Below are positions 1-8,633 of a DNA stretch of 50,410 nucleotides, in pieces. A model generated the notes under the pieces. That model was given only the letters and a program-made list of their open reading frames with translations, did not search any database and was not told where the DNA came from. Origin of the DNA: Erysipelotrichaceae bacterium (GTDB lineage: Bacteria > Bacillota_I > Bacilli_A > Erysipelotrichales > Erysipelotrichaceae); the NCBI GenBank assembly GCA_017473335.1, contig JAFULN010000049.1, positions 1-50,410 of the forward strand. The letters are read 5' to 3'. The position numbers were made by a program, and so were the translations under genes. Every line of letters starts with the position of its first letter. Within the stretch, counting starts at the first letter, position 1.

Positions 1-23
1 GTTTCTCACTCAAATAATCATTG

Positions 24-57
24 AAAAAGAGGTCAAACTCATATGAGCTTGACCTCT
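24..57 (-). terminator. Rho-independent terminator of the pfkB-GTPase-HAD operon
   Basis: Eight-base arms GAGGTCAA/TTGACCTC with an inner CTC/GAG pair form a long hairpin, and on the minus strand it is followed by a run of five T (plus-strand A24-A28). It lies just downstream of the HAD gene stop. Confidence 0.85.
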
Positions 58-93
58 CACTTTATCCCCATTAGATGGCGGAGTATATCCCCA

Positions 94-963
94 CTATCTG
101 GTGGCATCATTTACTGGGTCCCCTCCAGTTGGCGTTAACCCTTTTGTAATGATGTCAATCATCTCAGCAAGATTTTCAACCAGGTGTTTTGCGGTATTTC
201 TTGCGTTTTTTGTGCCTGCTTTCATACAGTAGCTGTGATCTTGCAGAAACTCAAACATTTCGATATCATTGTCTGCATCTCCTGCACAGTAACACTGATC
301 AAAGGTTAACTGATTCATTTCCATATACTTTTCAATACCTGTACGCTTTGAATGTCCTTTGCACAGTCCTTCAATAAACATATGATTTGAGCGTATGAAT
401 GAATAGTTTTTACCATATGTAGTGTTTAAATGATGCAAAATAGGCTGATCATCTGTGTTTTCATCAATGTAGATCAATAGTTTTGCGACATGCTCAATGT
501 TTCTTTCTTTAAAAGCTTCATGGGCATTGATCTTGCAGATATCTTTGATTATGCCGCATTCATAATGATGGACAAAACGTGCAAGAGGCTGAGGCTGACT
601 GCAGTCATTTGTGTAGTAGCAGCCATCTAAACCTACAGTACCTGCATTGGTGGAAGAGAAACGATGTAAAATATCATCTGTAATCTTTAAATAATCTTTG
701 ACAGGAAATGAAGCTAGAATAGTATTGACGCCATTACAGATGATTTGTTGACCGTTGAGTCCAATTGCATCAACTTCAAGTCCAATCATATTGGAGATGG
801 ATTCTTTGATTTCTGCGGGTCTTCCTGAGGCAATGACTAGCTGTACATCATCTTGAAGTGCTTTTTGAAGTGCTTTTAAATCAACCTCTTTGATTCCATA
901 AGTTTGATTTTCTAATGGAAAAAGCAATGTATTGTCTAAATCACAGAAGATTACTTTTTTCAT
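94..963 (-). CDS. Cof-type HAD-superfamily phosphatase
   Basis: This 289-residue protein is a cytosolic HAD phosphatase of the Cof/IIB type, a family that dephosphorylates sugar phosphates, nucleotides or cofactors. The nucleophile motif DLDNT is at residues 8-12, ASGRP supplies motif II near residue 46, and GDADNDIEMF supplies the acidic metal-binding motif near residue 228. Its start ATG overlaps the stop of the upstream GTPase-NYN gene by 4 bases (ATGA), so the two are translationally coupled. The substrate cannot be told from sequence; as a partner of a pfkB kinase a sugar phosphate is plausible, but that is inference. Confidence 0.85.
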   Translation of the reverse strand: MKKVIFCDLDNTLLFPLENQTYGIKEVDLKALQKALQDDVQLVIASGRPAEIKESISNMIGLEVDAIGLNGQQIICNGVNTILASFPVKDYLKITDDILHRFSSTNAGTVGLDGCYYTNDCSQPQPLARFVHHYECGIIKDICKINAHEAFKERNIEHVAKLLIYIDENTDDQPILHHLNTTYGKNYSFIRSNHMFIEGLCKGHSKRTGIEKYMEMNQLTFDQCYCAGDADNDIEMFEFLQDHSYCMKAGTKNARNTAKHLVENLAEMIDIITKGLTPTGGDPVNDATR

Positions 964-3527
964 GATTCAAGTTTCTCCATCTTTTCTTTTAAATCTGCTA
1001 AAGGTCGTACTTTTGGTCTTTGCATTAAATCCATCTGTTTCATGGTTGTAGAATGAGTATTCTTGATTTTAGCTTCAAATTCACGGGCACTGAGTCTTAA
1101 TGCACCTTGCTGCATGACAATCATCTGTTCCAGATTATCTGAAGTTGCAACAGTGACTTCAAATTCTTTTGCTAAACGATGAGTTGTTTTTTCAATATAA
1201 CTGTCTGCAGTTTGAGACGTTTTTGTAAAGACAATATAAAGATTATTCAATTTTTTTGATATGCCTGGGTTTTGTTCAACCTTGTAGGCATCAAAGACAA
1301 CAATCGTGATGTGATCATTTTGATAACCCTGGTAGTTTCCAAGCATGCGTATCAGTGCTTCACGGGCACTATGTAAATCTGTTTGGGCAATTTCTTTAAG
1401 AGAATCCCATGAATAAATCATATTATAGCCATCAACCAACAGACATTTTGTCTTTGGCTTTTTCATAATGACTTCACGTTTAGTTTCCACTTCTTCTTTT
1501 CGTATGATTCGATTGGCAGGCAGTTCACGCTCTTTTTTCTTATGTGTGCGATTCATGACTGCTTCCAGTTCTTCATTGGAAATTGTATATCGGTTATGGG
1601 CATAGCTGGATGTGCTTCCTGTTTGATTGTAAGTGAATGGAAGATGCATGAAAGCATCAGCCTCATACCATGGAACTACCAAAGCAGCGCCATGTTTACA
1701 GAAAACAGATGAAGATGGATGTTCTAAATCATGATCTGGATTGTATCCAGAAGCTTGTACGAGTTCATTTTGATCAGGGACATTCTGCATGCCATCCAAA
1801 CGAGTGCTCATTTTGCCATTTCCATGTGTGATAGAAGCCAATGTAATTTGATAGTTTTGCATAGAGCGCACAGAAGCTTGACCACTCAACAGCATTCTTC
1901 CAGAATCTAATGTTTGAATATCAACTTGTGCATTCATTGTTTCTAAATCAAAGAGCACTCGAGATAAATCATTTGCGTCAACTTCAATTTCAAAACGATA
2001 GACAGGCTCCATCAGAATACTTTCAGCATTCATTAATCCATGACGTAAAGCACGGAAAGCTGCTTCTAAAAAGTCTTGACCCTCTGTGTGTTTTTCGTGG
2101 TCTTTGCCTGAAAGAAGTGTAATCTTGATATCTGTCAGAGGTGCATTCGTCAGTACACCCGTTAAATCTGCTGAAGACAAGTGAGACAGTATCAGATTTT
2201 GATGCTGAAGCTTGAGCTGATCTGTAGAACAGCGAGACTCTACAAGAATACCGCTGCCTTTTGGCAAAGGCTCTAAAAGAAGATGAACTTCTGCATAATG
2301 ACGCAATGGTTCAAAATGTCCAGCACCTTCCACAGGGTAGGCAATTGTTTCTGCGAAACGCACAGTGCCATGGTCAAAATCAACTTCTGTTTTAAAACGA
2401 TCAAGTATATTTTGTTTGAGTACTTCTGTCTGGATTTCACCCATCAAATGTACGAAGATTTGTTTATCATTGGCTCTATAGATAAAGTGCAGCTGAGGGT
2501 CTTCTTCTTCCAATTGGCGCAGTGAATTCATAAAGGCAAATGGATCACATTTGTCAGGAAGAATCATTTGATACATCAAACAGGCTGTAAGAGTTGCACT
2601 GGAACCATTTTCTTCAAAGCCTAGACCATCCGAGGCGTTCAGTTTCAAGGGGCCTTTAATGGAACAGATATCACCTGCGAAGACTTCGTTTGCCAAAGTA
2701 AATGAAGTTCCTTGATATTGACGAAGCTGGTCTGCTTTTTCACCATTTTCCAGAACTTCTTTCACCTTTAAAGAACCACCGGTAATTTTGACATGAGATA
2801 AACGATTTCCTTGTTCATCACGACTGATTTTAAAGACTTTTGCGCCAAATTGTTCAGGATAAGTCTTTTGTTTCAGCCATGTGGTTAGACCATTGAGAAG
2901 GTCTGTTATTCCTTCATTACGTAAAGCTGAACCAAAATAGACAGGAAAGAGTTTTCTTTCCGCAATCGCATTTTGAACAAGTGTTAAGTCTAATTCACCT
3001 GTTTCTGCCATCTCCAAAAGAGTGTCATCACACAGGGCAATTTCATCCAATTGAGGATTTTTAAACGGAAGACAGTGATCAGAAAGTTCTTTATGAATCT
3101 GATTCAGTAGTTCTTCTTCACTGTAGTAAGAAATGTCCATTTTATTGATAAATAAGAAAGTTGGTATCTTATGACGCTGCAGTAAACTCCAGATTGTACG
3201 GGTATGTGCCTGAACACCATCAAGTGCACTTAAAACAATCACTGCAGCATCCAGTACCTGTAATGTTCTTTCCATTTCACTAGAAAAATCCAGATGTCCA
3301 GGAGTATCCAGCAGTATCAGTTCACTGTCTTCCCAGTTCAATCTGGCTTGTTTCATGGTAATGGTAATACCGCGTTTTCTTTCCTGACCTTCAAAGTCCA
3401 GAAAAGTGTTTTGGTGGTCAACTCTTCCCAGTTTGCGGATTTTTCCTGCCTGAAACAGCATCCCTTCACAAAGGGTTGTCTTCCCTGCATCAACATGGGC
3501 TACTAGACCAAGTGTATGTTTTTTCAT
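960..3527 (-). CDS. TetM-like ribosome-binding GTPase fused to a Rae1/YacP-type NYN endoribonuclease domain
   Basis: This is an 855-residue two-part protein. Residues 1 to about 650 match TetM/TetO/EF-G-like translational GTPases: G1 AHVDAGKTT (10-18), switch I RGITI (53-57), G3 DTPGH (74-78), G4 NKMD (128-131), then elongation-factor-like domains. Residues about 692-855 match YacP/Rae1: VDGYNMI, VVFDAY, TADSYIEK, VATSD and QGALRLSARE, keeping the acidic residues of the NYN/PIN nuclease fold. Known ribosome protection proteins are about 640 residues, so the nuclease is an added module. Bacillus Rae1 cleaves mRNA in the ribosomal A site, and TetM also binds there. The gene sits inside a kinase-GTPase-phosphatase operon with 4-base overlaps, not in a resistance element. 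A role in ribosome rescue or mRNA decay is more likely than tetracycline resistance (inference). Confidence 0.88.
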   Translation of the reverse strand: MKKHTLGLVAHVDAGKTTLCEGMLFQAGKIRKLGRVDHQNTFLDFEGQERKRGITITMKQARLNWEDSELILLDTPGHLDFSSEMERTLQVLDAAVIVLSALDGVQAHTRTIWSLLQRHKIPTFLFINKMDISYYSEEELLNQIHKELSDHCLPFKNPQLDEIALCDDTLLEMAETGELDLTLVQNAIAERKLFPVYFGSALRNEGITDLLNGLTTWLKQKTYPEQFGAKVFKISRDEQGNRLSHVKITGGSLKVKEVLENGEKADQLRQYQGTSFTLANEVFAGDICSIKGPLKLNASDGLGFEENGSSATLTACLMYQMILPDKCDPFAFMNSLRQLEEEDPQLHFIYRANDKQIFVHLMGEIQTEVLKQNILDRFKTEVDFDHGTVRFAETIAYPVEGAGHFEPLRHYAEVHLLLEPLPKGSGILVESRCSTDQLKLQHQNLILSHLSSADLTGVLTNAPLTDIKITLLSGKDHEKHTEGQDFLEAAFRALRHGLMNAESILMEPVYRFEIEVDANDLSRVLFDLETMNAQVDIQTLDSGRMLLSGQASVRSMQNYQITLASITHGNGKMSTRLDGMQNVPDQNELVQASGYNPDHDLEHPSSSVFCKHGAALVVPWYEADAFMHLPFTYNQTGSTSSYAHNRYTISNEELEAVMNRTHKKKERELPANRIIRKEEVETKREVIMKKPKTKCLLVDGYNMIYSWDSLKEIAQTDLHSAREALIRMLGNYQGYQNDHITIVVFDAYKVEQNPGISKKLNNLYIVFTKTSQTADSYIEKTTHRLAKEFEVTVATSDNLEQMIVMQQGALRLSAREFEAKIKNTHSTTMKQMDLMQRPKVRPLADLKEKMEKLES

Positions 3528-4456
3528 TCATTTTCCTCACATAATGATTCAGGATAAGAGGATATCGCTCCATAGTGTTCAACACTTTTTCCGCTGAAGA
3601 CAGCACTTTTTCTAAGCATCGGATTGAGTTCGTCGATGGACAATGCACCAAAATCTTGTATATTCTTTTGAGCACATTGATATAAGAAAGAACCAATAAA
3701 TCCATCCCCTGCACCAGTTGTATCTAATGCTTTTGCCTTATAAGAAGGTACATAAGTGCTGAACTTCTTGGTATAAGCATAGATTCCTTCTGCGCCACAT
3801 GTAATCATGACAAGCTCTACATTGCCTATCATCAGCTTTTCTGCAGCTAAAGAGGGGTTAGCTGTATCACATAAAAATTCAATTTCTTCATCAGAGACTT
3901 TAAGTACATGTGCAAAAGGAATAAATTCCCAGATGGTTTTTTTCAACAAGTCATGATCATTCCAAAGCATTAAGCGTACATTTGGATCAAAACTGATGAT
4001 CTGATGATTCTTTAGTGTCATTTCAATGGCTTTTTTGTGAGCTTGTTTCATTGGTGAATCAACTAAAGAAACACTGCAGAAGTGCAATCCATAAGCATCT
4101 TTAAATAATTCATCTGTGATATTATCTGGATGATACAGCATATCTGCCCCAGGATTGCGATAGAAGCTGAAGGTACGCTGTCCATCGTTAGAAAGACCAA
4201 CAAATGCCAATGATGTTTTCGCATCTAAAGCAAGCGGAATTGCGTGTGTATCAATGCCTGTTTCTTTCAGTTCATTCATGATGCGATGACCAAACAAGTC
4301 ATCTCCAAGCTGACTTAATAGTGTTGCCTTGCCACCCAGTTTCACATAGGCACCTGCAACATTGCAGGGAGCACCTCCTAAATGAGGCATATAGCTGCCA
4401 TCTGGCTGTGGTATAAAATCGATAAGTGCTTCACCGATCGCAATGAGTTTCTTCAT
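3524..4456 (-). CDS. PfkB-family carbohydrate kinase, fructokinase-like
   Basis: This 310-residue ribokinase/PfkB-family kinase transfers the ATP gamma-phosphate to a sugar. The N-terminal signature GGAPCNVAGAYVKLGG and the C-terminal anion-hole and catalytic signature DTTGAGDGF (near residue 247) are intact. The N-terminal GEALIDFIPQ and the GNPGAD-like segment (here RNPGADMLY) resemble fructokinases (ScrK type), so fructose is the best guess, without proof. A strong AGGAGG ribosome binding site precedes the ATG. It is the first gene of the minus-strand operon, and its stop overlaps the start of the GTPase-NYN gene by ATGA. Confidence 0.9.
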   Translation of the reverse strand: MKKLIAIGEALIDFIPQPDGSYMPHLGGAPCNVAGAYVKLGGKATLLSQLGDDLFGHRIMNELKETGIDTHAIPLALDAKTSLAFVGLSNDGQRTFSFYRNPGADMLYHPDNITDELFKDAYGLHFCSVSLVDSPMKQAHKKAIEMTLKNHQIISFDPNVRLMLWNDHDLLKKTIWEFIPFAHVLKVSDEEIEFLCDTANPSLAAEKLMIGNVELVMITCGAEGIYAYTKKFSTYVPSYKAKALDTTGAGDGFIGSFLYQCAQKNIQDFGALSIDELNPMLRKSAVFSGKSVEHYGAISSYPESLCEENE

Positions 4457-4546
4457 AAAGGATTCCTCCTGTGTTTGTAATATTGTACCATAAGTCGTTG
4501 TGTTTTGTGATAAAATGAAAGAGTAAAATGAAATGGAGAATGAATT

Positions 4547-5773
4547 ATGAATTATCAGCCGTCACAAAAAAGCAAAGAAACGATAAAGCATCTTGTATCA
4601 CTAGATAAAGTGCAGAAAGCTTTATCATGGATTGAACAAGATCATGAAAGAACGATTCAGCAGCAGATTGAACTCTGTTTAATTCCTGCACCAACATTCC
4701 ATGAAGAAAATAAGGCAAAACGACTTGCGGAAATGTTCAAAGAAGCAGGTTTAAGTGATGTAACTATTACACCTTATGGAAATGTGACAGGAGTAAGAAA
4801 AGGAAAATCATCAGAGAGAAAAGTCGTTTTAGACGGACATATGGATACAGTTTATCCATTGGATACACCTTTAAATTTAAGAAGAGATGAAGAATTTGTG
4901 TATCTGCCAGGAATTGCCGATGATACGCGTGCCTTGGCAGCAGAACTGACTGTGATTCGTGCTTTAAATGAAGCAAACATTGAAACAGAAAAAGATTTGA
5001 TTTTTCTAGGTTCTGTTGAAGAAGAGGGCAAAGGCGGATTTGGCGGCATAAGAAATTTTCTGGATGGAAGAGATGATGTGGATGCCTGCATTTGTATTGA
5101 TGGTGATGGTTCCACAGGTATTATTTATCAGGCAACAGGCTTTAAAACAATCGAAGTGACTTTTTATGGTGCAAGTGGACATGCCTTTGCGCATTTTGGA
5201 GAGCTAGCAAATCCTTTGCATGCGGCAGCTCGAGCCGTTGCGAAGATTTCGGATATACAAGTTCCTCAGGAACCAAAGACAACCTTCTGTGTATCAAATT
5301 TCCATGCAGGAAATGATGCAGGTATTCATGCGTTTGCTTCAGAAGCAATCATTAAAATCAATTATCGTTCCAATGGTCAAAAAGAGCTGGAAGAACTGGA
5401 TCAGAAAATTATGAAGGCAATTGATGATGCAGCTAAGGAAGAAACTGCACGCTGGAATAAAAATGAAATCACTTATACTATTAAAACGTGGGTAGATGTG
5501 GGCGCAGGAAGTCTTGATGAACATGATGAAATTGTAGAGACAACATGGTGTGCTATTGAGGCAATTGGAAATACACCTGATTTAAGAAAAGGTGGGCCAA
5601 CGAATGCCTCCATACCTATTTGTAAAGGAATTCCAGCTGTCTGCATTGGTGCTGGAAATACAGAGTGCTTCGTGCATAATGCAGAAAAAGAACGATTCCC
5701 AGTTAAAGAATCGTGGAAAATGCCTCAGCTTGCCTTGATTTTGGCACTGAGCATGGCAAAAATTGTTGAATAG
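4547..5773 (+). CDS. M20-family metallopeptidase/amidohydrolase
   Basis: This 408-residue cytosolic di-zinc hydrolase belongs to the M20 family (PepT/ArgE/DapE-like). Zinc-site motifs are visible: GHMDTV at 97-102, PGIADDTR at 121-128 and the catalytic-Glu segment VEEEGKGG near 154-161, followed by a dimerisation domain and a return to the catalytic fold with GGPTNAS and a late VHNAEKE histidine. Members hydrolyse dipeptides, tripeptides or acyl-amino acids; the substrate here is unknown. TGGAGAA precedes the ATG. It heads a plus-strand run with the phosphoesterase and SIS genes, with gaps of 9-10 bases. Confidence 0.85.
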   Translation: MNYQPSQKSKETIKHLVSLDKVQKALSWIEQDHERTIQQQIELCLIPAPTFHEENKAKRLAEMFKEAGLSDVTITPYGNVTGVRKGKSSERKVVLDGHMDTVYPLDTPLNLRRDEEFVYLPGIADDTRALAAELTVIRALNEANIETEKDLIFLGSVEEEGKGGFGGIRNFLDGRDDVDACICIDGDGSTGIIYQATGFKTIEVTFYGASGHAFAHFGELANPLHAAARAVAKISDIQVPQEPKTTFCVSNFHAGNDAGIHAFASEAIIKINYRSNGQKELEELDQKIMKAIDDAAKEETARWNKNEITYTIKTWVDVGAGSLDEHDEIVETTWCAIEAIGNTPDLRKGGPTNASIPICKGIPAVCIGAGNTECFVHNAEKERFPVKESWKMPQLALILALSMAKIVE

Positions 5774-5782
5774 GAGATGACT

Positions 5783-7306
5783 ATGAAGATTAAGCTGCTT
5801 GCGACATCCGATGTCCATGGATATGTTTCACCTTACAGTTATTCAGATCGTAAATTATGTATGCAGGGACTGGCTCGCTTGAGTTATCATATTGCTTCAC
5901 TAAGAGATAAACATACTCTTTTGATTGATAATGGAGATTCTTTGCAGGGAAGTTCACTGAACTATTATCATAATCTTTATGAAAAGGATTTGATGCAGCC
6001 GATGGCTAAAGCGTTAAATTATTTGAACTATGACTATTATAATTTAGGGAATCATGATTTTAATTATGGACCTGATATGCTTCATCAGTATATGAGAGAT
6101 GTCAATGCAACATGTCTTACTGGAAATGCCTTTGAGTATGGTCAGCCTTTAGGAAAAGAATATGTGATTCATCGTTTTAATGATTCCTATTCAATTGCCT
6201 TGATTGGTGTAGTCACTCAGCATATTCCTGTCTGGGAATCTACAGAAAATATTAAAAATAATACTTTTGAAAATGCTTTTGATTATGTGAAGCGTACAGT
6301 TGAAAAGATTCGTAAAGAGGAGAGGGTGAATGGTATTTGTGTTGTTTATCATGGAGGACATGAAAGACATATGGAAACTGATGAACCTACAGAACTTCTT
6401 ACGAATGAAAATTTAGGCTGGAAGATGTGTCATGAAATAGAAGGCATTGATGTACTGATTTGTGGTCATCAGCATCGTTCTTATGCCTTGTTTTGTAATG
6501 GTGTTGCAACACTCCAACCGTTTGAAAATGCTAAGGAAATGGGTGTCATCGAATGGGATTTGGATACACAGGAAAAAACAGTCAAGCTGATCAAAGCGGA
6601 TGCAGATATTGATCAAGATTTGTTAAAACTGATTGATGAAGAAGAACAGCGTGCACAGCACTGGCTGGATCAGCCTTTAGGAAGACTAAAAGAAGGTAAT
6701 CTATTGATTCAAGATCCAACAGAAGCACGTATTCATAAACATCCTTTGATTTCATTTATTAATCAGGTACAGCTGTACTATGCAACGGAAGCTCAGTTGT
6801 CATCACAGGCACTCTTTAATGAATCAGTAGGCTTTAATCAGGAAATCACAATGAGAGATTTAGTTTCTACTTATGTCTTCTCTAATACGATGAAAGCTTT
6901 ACGTATGAGTGGAAAAACGCTTAAGGAATATCTTGAAAAGACTGCGGAATACTTTGATGCAGAAGATGGAAAAGTGGTTGTGAGTCGTAGCTTCTATGAT
7001 CCTAAACCATTGCATTTTAACTATGAAATGGTAAGTGGTCTGGATTATACAATCAAAGCTTCTAATCCAATTGGATCAAGAATTGTAGAAATGAGTTATC
7101 AGGGAAAACCAGTCAAAGAGACAGATTCCTTTGTGATGGTGATGAGCAGTTATCGTTCTGGCGGAGGCGGAGAATTTGATATGGTCAAAGACTGTGAGGT
7201 TGTTCAAGATATTCAAAAAGACATGGTCGATGCCCTGGCAGAATATATTTTGGCTCATCCAATTCTTGAAGTGAATCACACAGAAAACATTAAAGTAATC
7301 GTATAG
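5783..7306 (+). CDS. Cytosolic bifunctional 5'-nucleotidase/2',3'-cyclic phosphodiesterase-like metallophosphoesterase
   Basis: The calcineurin-like metallophosphoesterase domain has all metal motifs: DVHG (10-13), NGDSLQG, GNHDFNYG, HGGHE and GHQHRS. It is followed by a 5'-nucleotidase C-terminal domain ending near residue 507. No signal peptide is present, unlike secreted UshA or YfkN, so it probably acts in the cytoplasm on nucleotides or cyclic nucleotides. An ATG lies six bases upstream at 5777, but AGGAG at 5772-5776 is correctly spaced only for the ATG at 5783, which is chosen here. The gene follows the M20 peptidase by 9 bases. Confidence 0.87.
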   Translation: MKIKLLATSDVHGYVSPYSYSDRKLCMQGLARLSYHIASLRDKHTLLIDNGDSLQGSSLNYYHNLYEKDLMQPMAKALNYLNYDYYNLGNHDFNYGPDMLHQYMRDVNATCLTGNAFEYGQPLGKEYVIHRFNDSYSIALIGVVTQHIPVWESTENIKNNTFENAFDYVKRTVEKIRKEERVNGICVVYHGGHERHMETDEPTELLTNENLGWKMCHEIEGIDVLICGHQHRSYALFCNGVATLQPFENAKEMGVIEWDLDTQEKTVKLIKADADIDQDLLKLIDEEEQRAQHWLDQPLGRLKEGNLLIQDPTEARIHKHPLISFINQVQLYYATEAQLSSQALFNESVGFNQEITMRDLVSTYVFSNTMKALRMSGKTLKEYLEKTAEYFDAEDGKVVVSRSFYDPKPLHFNYEMVSGLDYTIKASNPIGSRIVEMSYQGKPVKETDSFVMVMSSYRSGGGGEFDMVKDCEVVQDIQKDMVDALAEYILAHPILEVNHTENIKVIV

Positions 7307-7315
7307 GAGATAGAT

Positions 7316-8044
7316 ATGAAGGAATTGTCAGGATATTTTGATTTTTTAAAAGAAAAATTAAATGATTGTGCAGAAACACAAATGGAACTGATTGATGAAG
7401 CGGCTGATTTGATAGTGGATTCTTTTCTAAAAGGCGGACGTTTCTATGCTTTTGGAACAGGTCATTCTCACATGATTGTTGAAGAAATGTATACTCGTGC
7501 AGGAGGATTGGCGTTCATTCAGCCAATTCTTCCACCAGAAATGATGCTGCATGAAATGCCAGATAAAAGTTCAAGACTTGAAAGACTTCCAGGCTATGCC
7601 AAAGCACTATTGGATTTGTATCCTGTTTCTCAAAAAGATGTCTTTTTGATTATTTCAAACAGTGGGCGTAACAGTGTTCCGGTTGAAATGGCTATGGAGG
7701 CAAAAAAAAGAGGAGCTAAAGTGATTGCGCTCACTTCAATGAAACACACAACACAGGTAACTTCTCGTCAGAAAGATGGTATCAAACTGTATGAAGCTGC
7801 TGATTTGGTATTGGATAATCAGGCAGAATATGGTGATGCTGCTTATTATGTTGGAAATTGGAATGTCCCTGTTGCCGGAACCAGTGATTTTATTGGAATT
7901 GCCATTGTACAGGCATTAACAGTTGCGATTGCTTCAAAACTTGCTGCAATGGGTGAAGAGGTTCCAGTTTTCAGAAGTGGAAATGTAGATGGTGCAGAAG
8001 AAGTCAACCAGAGGCTTCATCAGAAATATCTGTCAAAGTTTTAA
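7316..8044 (+). CDS. SIS-domain sugar-phosphate-binding protein (UPF0309-like)
   Basis: This 242-residue protein has a sugar isomerase (SIS) fold: FGTGHSHMIVEEMYTRAGG near residue 43 and ISNSGRNSVPVEMA near residue 113, followed by an alternating strand/helix pattern. Family members bind phosphosugars and act as isomerases or amino-sugar phosphate enzymes; the reaction here is not known. A ribosome binding site (AGGAGATAG) lies between the preceding gene and the ATG. The gene ends only 17 bases before the inferred crossover of the integrative element, which appears to have split its terminator. Confidence 0.8.
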   Translation: MKELSGYFDFLKEKLNDCAETQMELIDEAADLIVDSFLKGGRFYAFGTGHSHMIVEEMYTRAGGLAFIQPILPPEMMLHEMPDKSSRLERLPGYAKALLDLYPVSQKDVFLIISNSGRNSVPVEMAMEAKKRGAKVIALTSMKHTTQVTSRQKDGIKLYEAADLVLDNQAEYGDAAYYVGNWNVPVAGTSDFIGIAIVQALTVAIASKLAAMGEEVPVFRSGNVDGAEEVNQRLHQKYLSKF

Positions 8045-8045
8045 T

Positions 8046-8093
8046 AAAACAAAAATGCAGACTATTTCCCGTGTGCCGATAAGACAGTAATTC
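8046..8093 (+). other. Putative attL of the serine-recombinase element
   Basis: Two blocks here recur in inverted orientation at the other end of the element: AAAACAAAAATGCAGA (8046-8061) with 14044-14059, and ACAGTAATTC (8084-8093) with 14016-14025. Serine integrase attB and attP sites are imperfect palindromes, so attL and attR should be inverted copies of each other in this way. The outer block would be the chromosomal (attB) arm and the inner block the attP arm, with the crossover near the CT at 8062-8063. The assignment is inference from this symmetry. Confidence 0.7.
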
Positions 8094-8126
8094 CGTAAAA
8101 ATCATTATTTTACGGCATCTGTCTTA
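8080..8126 (+). repeat. Long imperfect inverted repeat at the left end of the element
   Basis: TAAGACAG (8080-8087) pairs with CTGTCTTA (8119-8126), and inside it CCGTAAAA (8093-8100) pairs with TTTTACGG (8108-8115). It overlaps the presumed attP arm, so it may be a recombinase-binding structure or an element-borne hairpin that insulates transcription. Confidence 0.65.
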
Positions 8127-8146
8127 CAGGATTGGAAACAGCTACG

Positions 8147-8189
8147 AAAAGAACGATGTCAAGTTGAAAGACTTAGCATCGTTCTTTTT
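8147..8189 (+). terminator. Hairpin with T tract at the left end of the element
   Basis: AAAGAACGATG (8148-8158) pairs with CATCGTTCTTT (8177-8187), with an inner AAGT/ACTT pairing and a T tract to 8189. It would stop transcripts entering from the SIS gene before the element's own genes. Confidence 0.75.
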
Positions 8190-8225
8190 CTATCTCAAAG
8201 CACTTGAAAACACGGAGGATTTACT

Positions 8226-8474
8226 ATGAAGCGTCTATTATCATGCGAGTTTAACTTTGATACGGTCTGCGTGGAGCTGAAGTTCTCAGACGGCACTATG
8301 ATTGCCATAGATACCATTGCAGTTGAGAATGAGGTAGCAGATAATATGTATCAGCGGTCAGAGCTTGATTATCTTATCTACAATGACCCGATTACATACG
8401 CCGATTTGATACTCAACGGCAATCCCAAAGCCTATCTAAAGGCAGTAACAGAATACAAACCTTTTGAAAGCTGA
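8226..8474 (+). CDS. Small DUF6061-like protein of integrative elements
   Basis: This 82-residue, acidic, soluble protein has no membrane segment or catalytic motif. Its pattern (IDTIAVENEVADNMYQRS, then LDYLIYNDP) resembles the DUF6061 family, small proteins that I recall being common next to integrative elements of Clostridia. The family match is from memory of its look, not from a search. CGGAGG precedes the ATG. It is followed by a GC-rich hairpin. Function unknown. Confidence 0.6.
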   Translation: MKRLLSCEFNFDTVCVELKFSDGTMIAIDTIAVENEVADNMYQRSELDYLIYNDPITYADLILNGNPKAYLKAVTEYKPFES

Positions 8475-8483
8475 CATTATCTT

Positions 8484-8514
8484 GCCCGTGGGAGTAGCAA
8501 TATTCCTGCGGGCA
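8484..8514 (+). terminator. GC-rich hairpin after the small DUF6061-like gene
   Basis: GCCCGTGGGA pairs imperfectly with TTCCTGCGGGC. It is followed only by a weak T-rich stretch, so termination may be partial. Confidence 0.5.
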
Positions 8515-8562
8515 TAATTCTATTATACAGTCGATAAATGAAACCTATTTGTAAATTTCTAT

Positions 8563-8611
8563 TTACCATTTCTGAAAATCTATTGAAAATGGTAAGTATT
8601 TGTGGTATAAT
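8563..8611 (+). promoter_or_regulatory. Promoter of the AAA ATPase cargo gene with an overlapping dyad
   Basis: A near-consensus promoter is visible: TTGAAA (8583-8588), 17-base spacer, TATAAT (8606-8611). A perfect 9-base inverted repeat TTACCATTT (8563-8571)/AAATGGTAA (8587-8595) overlaps the -35 box and could bind a repressor. GAGGTGA then lies before the ATG at 8634. Confidence 0.75.
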
Positions 8612-8633
8612 ACTGTACGTGAGGTGATATTCC

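Noticed and set aside
960-3527. Calling the TetM-like gene a tetracycline resistance gene
   Set aside because: It has an added nuclease domain and sits in a sugar-kinase operon; resistance cannot be inferred from the GTPase half alone.
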